Assembly (NCBI GenBank): GCA_903844775.1
Contig: CAIMUZ010000006.1
Location: 1-32,344, forward strand
Source of the DNA: an uncultured Burkholderiales bacterium
GTDB taxonomy: Bacteria; Pseudomonadota; Gammaproteobacteria; Burkholderiales; Burkholderiaceae_C
Direction: 5' to 3'
Length of the DNA stretch: 32,344 nt
How positions within the stretch are numbered: the stretch's first letter is position 1; each line of letters opens with the position of its first letter. Positions 27,405 to 32,344 of this stretch are shown piece by piece. A program made the position numbers and the translations under genes. Below the pieces are notes generated by a model. That model saw only the letters and a program-made list of their open reading frames with translations, had not been told where the DNA came from and searched no databases.

Positions 27405-28751
27405 ATGGCATTGGTAGAAGTCAAAGTTCCAGACATCGGTGATTTCGATGAAGTCGCGGTCATTGAATTGATGGTCAAGGTGGGTGACACCATCAAGGCC
27501 GAGCAATCCTTGATGACTGTTGAGTCTGACAAAGCAGCGATGGAAATTCCATCTTCAACAGCCGGCGTGGTGAAAGAACTGCGCGTGAAGCTGGGTGACA
27601 AGGTTAAAGAGGGTTCGGTGGTGTTGATGCTGGAAGCTGTCGGCGCTGTCGCCCCCGCCCCCGCTGAATCACCAGTTGTATCTGCGGCAGTGGTTACAGC
27701 GCAAGTTGCTGCTGCGCCAGTAGTTGCAACCCTTTCTGTTTCGGAACTTACGGTTGCTGTGCCTGTGGCCGCTTCAGTGAGTGGTTTAGCACCTGCACAC
27801 AACCCCGGCGCTCCTGCGCTTGGGCTGCCTCACGCATCACCCTCAGTTCGCAAATTTGCGCGTGAATTGGGTGTGCCTTTGGAAGAAGTGAAAGGCAATG
27901 GCCCCAAAGGCCGTATCTCACAAGACGATGTTCAAGCATTTACGAAAGCGGTGATGGCGGGTGCCACCCAAACCAAAGCACAAGCGACAAAAGCGCCTGC
28001 TGGTGGTGATGGTGCCGCGCTGGGCTTGATTCCATGGCCCAAGGTTGACTTCGCTAAGTTCGGCCCCATTGAGCGTCAAGAAATGGGTCGCATCAAGAAG
28101 ATCAGCGGGGCCAATTTACTGCGCAATGCCATCATGATTCCTGCAGTTACCAATCATGATGATGCCGATATCACTGAGTTGGAAGCCTTTCGTGTGTCAA
28201 CCAACAAAGAAAATGAAAAGTCAGGCGTGAAGGTCACCATGCTGGCTTTCTTGATCAAGGCTTGCGTAGCGGCATTGAAAAAATACCCAGAGTTCAACAG
28301 CTCCTTGGATGGCGATGCCATCGTTTACAAAAACTATTGGCACATTGGTTTTGCAGCCGACACGCCCAATGGTTTGATGGTGCCCGTCATCAGAAATGCC
28401 GACACAAAAGGTATCTTGCAAATCAGTCAGGAAATGGGCGAGTTGGCTAAGAAGGCTCGCGATGGCAAGTTAAGCCCTGCCGAAATGACGGGCGCTACCT
28501 TCACGATTTCAAGTTTGGGTGGCATTGGTGGCAAATATTTCACGCCCATCATCAACGCGCCTGAAGTGGCCATCTTGGGTGTTTGCAAGAGCACCCATGA
28601 ACCCGTGTGGGATGGCAAACAATTTGTGCCACGTTTGATGCTGCCTTTGTCCTTGACATGGGACCACCGTGTGATTGACGGTGCTGCCGCGGCACGCTTC
28701 AATGCGTATTTAGGTCAAATCCTTGGCGACTTCCGCCGTGTGTTGCTTTAA
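27405..28751 (+). CDS. aceF: dihydrolipoyllysine acetyltransferase (PDH E2), one lipoyl domain
   Basis: This 448-aa E2 core of pyruvate dehydrogenase transfers acetyl from lipoamide to CoA. Domains in order are one lipoyl domain (1-77, lipoylated K43 in ESDKAAM), an Ala/Pro/Val-rich linker (about 79-140), a peripheral-subunit-binding domain (about 142-180, SPSVRKFARELGV), a second linker, and the catalytic domain (about 215-448) with H421 and D425 in DHRVIDG. E. coli AceF has three lipoyl domains; here there is one, and the following E3 carries another. It is 11 bp from lpdA. Confidence 0.97.
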   Translation: MALVEVKVPDIGDFDEVAVIELMVKVGDTIKAEQSLMTVESDKAAMEIPSSTAGVVKELRVKLGDKVKEGSVVLMLEAVGAVAPAPAESPVVSAAVVTAQVAAAPVVATLSVSELTVAVPVAASVSGLAPAHNPGAPALGLPHASPSVRKFARELGVPLEEVKGNGPKGRISQDDVQAFTKAVMAGATQTKAQATKAPAGGDGAALGLIPWPKVDFAKFGPIERQEMGRIKKISGANLLRNAIMIPAVTNHDDADITELEAFRVSTNKENEKSGVKVTMLAFLIKACVAALKKYPEFNSSLDGDAIVYKNYWHIGFAADTPNGLMVPVIRNADTKGILQISQEMGELAKKARDGKLSPAEMTGATFTISSLGGIGGKYFTPIINAPEVAILGVCKSTHEPVWDGKQFVPRLMLPLSLTWDHRVIDGAAAARFNAYLGQILGDFRRVLL

Positions 28752-29000
28752 GAGGTTGAACCATGGCATTGATTGAAATTAAAGTTCCTGACATCGGCGA
28801 CTTCGACGAAGTGGCAGTCATTGAGTTGCTGGTCAAAGCTGGCGACGTGGTGAAGGCTGAGCAAAGTTTGATCACCGTAGAGTCTGACAAGGCCTCCATG
28901 GAAATTCCTTGCTCCCATGCGGGCGTGGTGAAAGAGCTCAAAGTGAAGCTGGGCGACAAAGTCAAGCAAGGCTCTGTGGTGTTGATGTTGGAAGGGCAGG
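27405..29000 (+). repeat. duplicated lipoyl domain (aceF 5' end and lpdA 5' end)
   Basis: The first 77 codons of aceF (27405-27635) and of lpdA (28763-28993) encode lipoyl domains identical at 65 of 77 positions by my count, including ten matching residues around K43. The two copies are direct repeats about 1.36 kb apart, pointing to an internal duplication. Confidence 0.9.
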
Positions 29001-30634
29001 CCACTGCTTCCGATGCCACACCGACCTCAACCGCTTCACCTGCTGTATCGTCTGCACCGCAAGCCAGCGCACCTGTTGCAGCGCCTTCTTCAGCGCCAGT
29101 TACTCAAGCCGTTGCAGTCAACATTCCTAACGCTTCTGCTTACAGTGGCACCGTCGACATTGAATGCGATTTGCTCGTTTTGGGCGCGGGCCCAGGCGGC
29201 TACTCTGCCGCTTTTCGCGCAGCTGATTTGGGCCTTAAGGTGGTGATCGTTGAGCGCTATGCCACCTTGGGGGGTGTGTGTTTGAACGTGGGTTGCATTC
29301 CTTCCAAGGCACTGTTGCACGTGGCTGCTGTCATGGACGAAGTCAGCCACATGGCCGATTTGGGCATTGACTTTGGCGCACCCAAAGTTGACATTGGAAA
29401 ATTACGCACGCACAAAGAAAAAGTCATTGGCAAACTCACGGGTGGTTTGGCGGCCATGGCCAAGATGCGCAAGGTCACCACGGTTCGTGGTGCGGGTCAA
29501 TTTCTGAGCGCGAACCATGTGCTTGTTGAAGAAACCACTGGCACAGGCCAAGAAAAAACGGGCGTGAAGAAAGCCATTGCTTTCAAAAACTGCATCATTG
29601 CTGCCGGTAGCCAAGCCGTTCGCTTGCCCTTCATGCCCAGCGATCCTCGCGTGGTCGACAGCACTGGCGCATTGGCATTGAATGAAGTGCCTAAGCGCAT
29701 GCTTATTTTAGGTGGCGGCATTATTGGTTTAGAGATGGGCACTGTCTACAGCACACTGGGCGCGCGCCTAGACGTGGTTGAAATGATGGACGGTTTGATG
29801 CAAGGTGCAGATCGCGATTTGGTCAAAGTCTGGCAAAAAATGAACGCACATCGTTTTGACAACATCATGCTCAAAACAAAAACAGTGGGTGCCAAAGCCA
29901 CCAAGGCTGGTATTGAAGTTACTTTTGAATCGGCAGAGGAGGGCGTTGCTGCCCCTGCCCCGCAGGTTTACGACTTGGTGTTGCAAGCAGTAGGCCGCAC
30001 ACCTAACGGCAATAAGATTGCTGCCGACAAAGCAGGTGTGTCTGTGACCGATCGCGGATTCATTCCTGTCGATATTCAGATGCGTACCAACGTGCCTCAC
30101 ATCTTTGCCATCGGTGACATCGTGGGCCAGCCCATGTTGGCGCACAAAGCGGTTCATGAAGCTCATGTGGCTGCCGAAGTCATTGCCGGTGAAATTCAAG
30201 GGAACAAAGAATTGGCTGCCAGTGCCTTTAATGCGCGCGTCATACCCAGCGTGGCATACACCGATCCCGAAGTTGCTTGGGTGGGCCTCACAGAAGATCA
30301 GGCCAAGGCGCAAGGCATCAAGGTCAAAAAGGGCTTGTTCCCATGGACGGCTTCAGGTCGCGCGATTGCCAACGGCCGTGATGAAGGCGTAACCAAGTTG
30401 TTGTTCGATGATTCACCCGAGGCCCATGGCCACGGCAAGATCTTGGGTGGTGGCATGGTAGGTACGCATGCGGGCGACATGATTGGTGAAGTGGCTTTGG
30501 CCATTGAAATGGGTGCCGATGCCATCGACATTGGCAAGACCATTCACCCGCACCCCACTTTGGGTGAAAGTATTGGCATGGCCGCTGAGGTGGCACATGG
30601 CAGCTGCACAGATTTGCCACCTGCAAAGAAATGA
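28763..30634 (+). CDS. lpdA: dihydrolipoyl dehydrogenase (PDH E3) with N-terminal lipoyl domain
   Basis: This 623-aa flavoprotein reoxidises dihydrolipoamide with NAD. Residues 1-77 form a lipoyl domain (K43), followed by an Ala/Ser/Pro-rich linker (about 78-125) and a full E3 from about 130. E3 features are the FAD motif GAGPGGYSA (141-149), the redox disulfide C173/C178 ([13 protein letters not shown]), the NAD motif [11 protein letters not shown], and the catalytic H597/E602 in HPHPTLGE near the C-terminus. Lipoyl-E3 fusions are known in betaproteobacterial PDH operons such as that of Cupriavidus and in Neisseria. It is the last gene of the operon; I see no hairpin terminator after it. Confidence 0.97.
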   Translation: MALIEIKVPDIGDFDEVAVIELLVKAGDVVKAEQSLITVESDKASMEIPCSHAGVVKELKVKLGDKVKQGSVVLMLEGQATASDATPTSTASPAVSSAPQASAPVAAPSSAPVTQAVAVNIPNASAYSGTVDIECDLLVLGAGPGGYSAAFRAADLGLKVVIVERYATLGGVCLNVGCIPSKALLHVAAVMDEVSHMADLGIDFGAPKVDIGKLRTHKEKVIGKLTGGLAAMAKMRKVTTVRGAGQFLSANHVLVEETTGTGQEKTGVKKAIAFKNCIIAAGSQAVRLPFMPSDPRVVDSTGALALNEVPKRMLILGGGIIGLEMGTVYSTLGARLDVVEMMDGLMQGADRDLVKVWQKMNAHRFDNIMLKTKTVGAKATKAGIEVTFESAEEGVAAPAPQVYDLVLQAVGRTPNGNKIAADKAGVSVTDRGFIPVDIQMRTNVPHIFAIGDIVGQPMLAHKAVHEAHVAAEVIAGEIQGNKELAASAFNARVIPSVAYTDPEVAWVGLTEDQAKAQGIKVKKGLFPWTASGRAIANGRDEGVTKLLFDDSPEAHGHGKILGGGMVGTHAGDMIGEVALAIEMGADAIDIGKTIHPHPTLGESIGMAAEVAHGSCTDLPPAKK

Positions 30635-30656
30635 TCCGGCACGGTCAGCCAAGAAT

Positions 30657-31268
30657 TTAATTTTGCAATGGTTCTGCTTGAAGTTTGTCGGTTTGAACTC
30701 TTCGTGCGCCATTGAATCTTTTTTGCCAATAGGCCTCGCGCATGTCGTCCACTTGCACGGCCTTGCCCGGTCTGGGTGCGTGAATGAATTTGCCGTCACC
30801 CACATAAATACCCACGTGGCTGAAGGTTCGCTTCAGCGTGTTGAAGAAAACCAAGTCGCCTGGCTTGAGTTCGCTGCGATTGATTTCTTCTGTGACTTTG
30901 GCTTGCTCCTCAGCCCTTCGGGGCAATACCAGGCCCACAGATTTTTCATACATGTGACGCACAAAGCCGCTGCAATCAAAGCCTTTTTCTTCGCTGGTGC
31001 CCCCCCTTTTATAGGGGACTCCCAAAAGGCCCATGGCTTGAATCACCAGCTCAGACGCCCTGCCACCAAAGGTATTTCTAGCCGACTGAAGGGGGCCACT
31101 GAACGGGTTGATGATTTGCTGGGTGAGCTGATCCGTCATTTGATTGACCAAACCGCGCTCTTTGAGCATGCGCTCAAGGTCATCCTCAACGGGCACCGCG
31201 ATGGCTGCCGTTGTTAGAAATACCAGTCCACATAGAATCAAGCGCATAAGGAGGCAGTTTAATGCCAT
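30657..31268 (-). CDS. secreted NlpC/P60-family peptidoglycan hydrolase
   Basis: The protein is about 203 aa, with a signal peptide (hydrophobic LILCGLVFLTTAAIA, cleavage probably before VPVEDD) and a C-terminal NlpC/P60 domain. Catalytic Cys is in FDCSGFV (C99 from this start), with His in SHVGIYVGD (H151) and a third residue in HAPRPG (H163). Such enzymes cut peptide stems of murein in the periplasm. The region between (about 28-70) is helical and polar with no known domain. Start choice is uncertain: 31268 has GAGGAG directly before it, 31247 would give a neat short signal peptide, and 31292 is the longest. It is convergent with lpdA and divergent from the next gene. Confidence 0.9.
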   Translation of the reverse strand: MALNCLLMRLILCGLVFLTTAAIAVPVEDDLERMLKERGLVNQMTDQLTQQIINPFSGPLQSARNTFGGRASELVIQAMGLLGVPYKRGGTSEEKGFDCSGFVRHMYEKSVGLVLPRRAEEQAKVTEEINRSELKPGDLVFFNTLKRTFSHVGIYVGDGKFIHAPRPGKAVQVDDMREAYWQKRFNGARRVQTDKLQAEPLQN

Positions 31269-31342
31269 CTCCTCTTGGTTGATACCCCGCATTTGAAGGC
31301 TTATCCCCGAGAATCATGAATACTTAGTTCCAAGGTTTAAAA

Positions 31343-31954
31343 ATGTTGCTTGAAGTTGAATCCTCACAATTGGTTCTGGTTGATTACCAGCAAAAGCTAA
31401 TGCCTGCCATGAAAGATGCTCAAGCGGTTTGGCAGCGGGCAGAGGTGTTAGCGCGCACCGCAAAATTGCTCAATGTTCCAGTGTGGGCCACCGAGCAGAA
31501 CCCTTCTGGTTTAGGTGATACCTCTCCAGAAATTCGCCAACATTGCCAACGTGTACTGGCCAAAATGGCATTCAGTGGCGTGGAGGAGGGCTTGGGGGAA
31601 TGGTTAAGCCCGCCTGTCCCCGCTGCGCCAAAGGGAAATGCACGGAGCTTGCCGCGACATTTGCAGAAACCACCCGAACCTGCAGGCGGACCTTCGGTGG
31701 TCATTGCTGGCTGTGAAGCCCACGTGTGCTTGCTGCAAACGGCTTTGGATTTGTTGGAGGACGAGTTTGAAGTCTGGGTGGTCACGGATGCTTGTGCTTC
31801 TCGCACCGATCGAGATCGAGATGCCGCCTTTGATCGCTTGGCTGGGGCGGGGGCTGAACTTTTAACCACCGAAATGGTGTTGTTTGAATGGCTTCGTTCT
31901 GCTGAAAATCCCAATTTCAAGGAAGTTCAGGCTTGGATCAAAGCCTTGGTTTAA
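31343..31954 (+). CDS. isochorismatase-fold cysteine hydrolase
   Basis: This 203-aa hydrolase of the isochorismatase/nicotinamidase superfamily has the catalytic triad as D14 (LVDYQ), K74 (LAKMAFS) and C129 (GCEAHVCLLQT). A proline-rich insertion (about 88-117, SPPVPAAPKG and later HLQKPPEPAGG) separates the Lys and Cys regions. I recall similar insertions in Comamonadaceae homologues but cannot check this. Residues are not diagnostic for a substrate; nicotinamide, isochorismate or another amide are all possible. No signal peptide is present. Confidence 0.9.
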   Translation: MLLEVESSQLVLVDYQQKLMPAMKDAQAVWQRAEVLARTAKLLNVPVWATEQNPSGLGDTSPEIRQHCQRVLAKMAFSGVEEGLGEWLSPPVPAAPKGNARSLPRHLQKPPEPAGGPSVVIAGCEAHVCLLQTALDLLEDEFEVWVVTDACASRTDRDRDAAFDRLAGAGAELLTTEMVLFEWLRSAENPNFKEVQAWIKALV

Positions 31955-32110
31955 GCTTCTTTTGGGGCGTCCTTTCCCTGAAAGTCAGTTTGCAGCAAGT
32001 CCCTCATGAATAATTATGAATTCAGAAGGCGAGCTCGGCTAACCTGAGTTGTTTGCAAATAGTTACAATTTTTTGCAGTTCATTGCTTGAGAGCGGCGAT
32101 AGGAGACACC

Positions 32111-32344
32111 ATGGTTCAATTTGCAGATTTCCACAAACGTTCCATTCAGGATCGCGATGCGTTCTGGGCAGAGCAAGCCCAACAAATTGAGTGGCACAAA
32201 GCGCCTCAAGAAATTTGTGACTACAGCAACCCGCCATTTGCCAAATGGTTCAAAGGGGGTGAAACCAATCTGTGTCACAACGCCATTGACCGCCATCTGA
32301 AAGACCGTGGCGATCAAGCCGCGTTGATTTTTGTTTCTACAGAA
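32111..32344 (+). CDS. prpE: propionyl-CoA synthetase, N-terminal part (cut by window edge)
   Basis: The 78 codons from the ATG at 32111 stay open to the window end. They encode an ACAS-type N-terminal domain: MVQFADFHKRSIQDRDAFWA, then IEWHKAP, SNPPFAKWF, TNLCHNAIDRHL and ALIFVSTE. This matches acetyl/propionyl-CoA synthetases, and the CDYSNPPFAKWF style is closest to PrpE of Burkholderiales, which activates propionate with ATP and CoA. A GGAG six bases before the ATG supports the start. The adenylation motifs lie outside the window, so the choice of propionyl- over acetyl-CoA synthetase is by resemblance only. Confidence 0.85.
   Translation, partial: MVQFADFHKRSIQDRDAFWAEQAQQIEWHKAPQEICDYSNPPFAKWFKGGETNLCHNAIDRHLKDRGDQAALIFVSTE

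Noticed and set aside
27260-27802. A 180-codon minus-strand ORF rich in Thr, Ala and Ser
   Set aside because: It is the antisense of the aceF lipoyl domain and its Ala/Pro linker; the low-complexity composition explains the lack of stops.
30483-31217. A 244-codon plus-strand ORF running from the end of lpdA across the NlpC/P60 gene
   Set aside because: It is an out-of-frame reading of lpdA, then the antisense of a clear NlpC/P60 domain; it has no motif or ribosome-binding site.

Overview
The window looks like a chromosomal segment of a betaproteobacterium of the order Burkholderiales, most likely Comamonadaceae. A Limnohabitans-like relative is my guess from protein resemblance and intermediate GC, not something I could test. 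Supporting signs are the exbB/exbD-lpxK-ycaR-kdsB-adk order, the xseA-sodB pair, a dihydrolipoyl dehydrogenase carrying its own lipoyl domain, and a LexA of betaproteobacterial type. Almost every gene is core metabolism or housekeeping. I see no phage, insertion sequence, CRISPR array or integrated element.

Layout. (1) 1-180: tRNA-Arg(TCT), cut by the left edge, and tRNA-Pro(TGG), both minus strand, with a hairpin terminator between them. (2) 264-6838, all minus strand: a CoA-ester catabolic cluster. In transcription order it holds a D-2-hydroxyacid dehydrogenase, a PaaH-type 3-hydroxyacyl-CoA dehydrogenase, an isomerase-like crotonase, a Crp/Fnr regulator, an APH-fold kinase and an ACAD10/11-type acyl-CoA dehydrogenase. 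(3) 6934-9044: a small hypothetical protein and lexA on the minus strand, and a divergent asparaginase. Two tandem LexA boxes lie between lexA and the asparaginase. (4) 9048-12062, minus strand: adk, kdsB, a Trm112-like protein, lpxK, and the remnant of exbB-exbD. A large deletion has joined the first ~20 codons of exbB in frame to the last ~70 codons of exbD. (5) 12379-18318: xseA, sodB, an SDR, an L-2-hydroxyglutarate-oxidase-like flavoprotein, pyrD and rpiA. (6) 18336-24553, minus strand: oligopeptidase A, folD, and a two-component system (FixJ/NarL-type regulator and PAS-containing membrane kinase). (7) 24687-30634, plus strand: the complete pyruvate dehydrogenase operon aceE-aceF-lpdA, divergent from the kinase. 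(8) 30657-32344: a secreted NlpC/P60 hydrolase, an isochorismatase-fold hydrolase, and the start of a propionyl-CoA synthetase gene (prpE) cut by the right edge.

How the genes work together. Region 2 reads as one catabolic module. The kinase and the acyl-CoA dehydrogenase resemble the pair that phosphorylates 4-hydroxyacyl-CoAs and eliminates the phosphate. The crotonase and 3-hydroxyacyl-CoA dehydrogenase would continue beta-oxidation, and the Crp-type protein is a likely local regulator. Region 4 supplies Kdo and lipid A phosphorylation for the outer membrane, next to what was once the TonB-energising ExbBD pair. In region 7 the three PDH subunits form an operon whose only neighbouring regulator is the divergent two-component system. 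The most unusual item is the exbB-exbD deletion fusion. Nothing in the window looks like a wholly new system.
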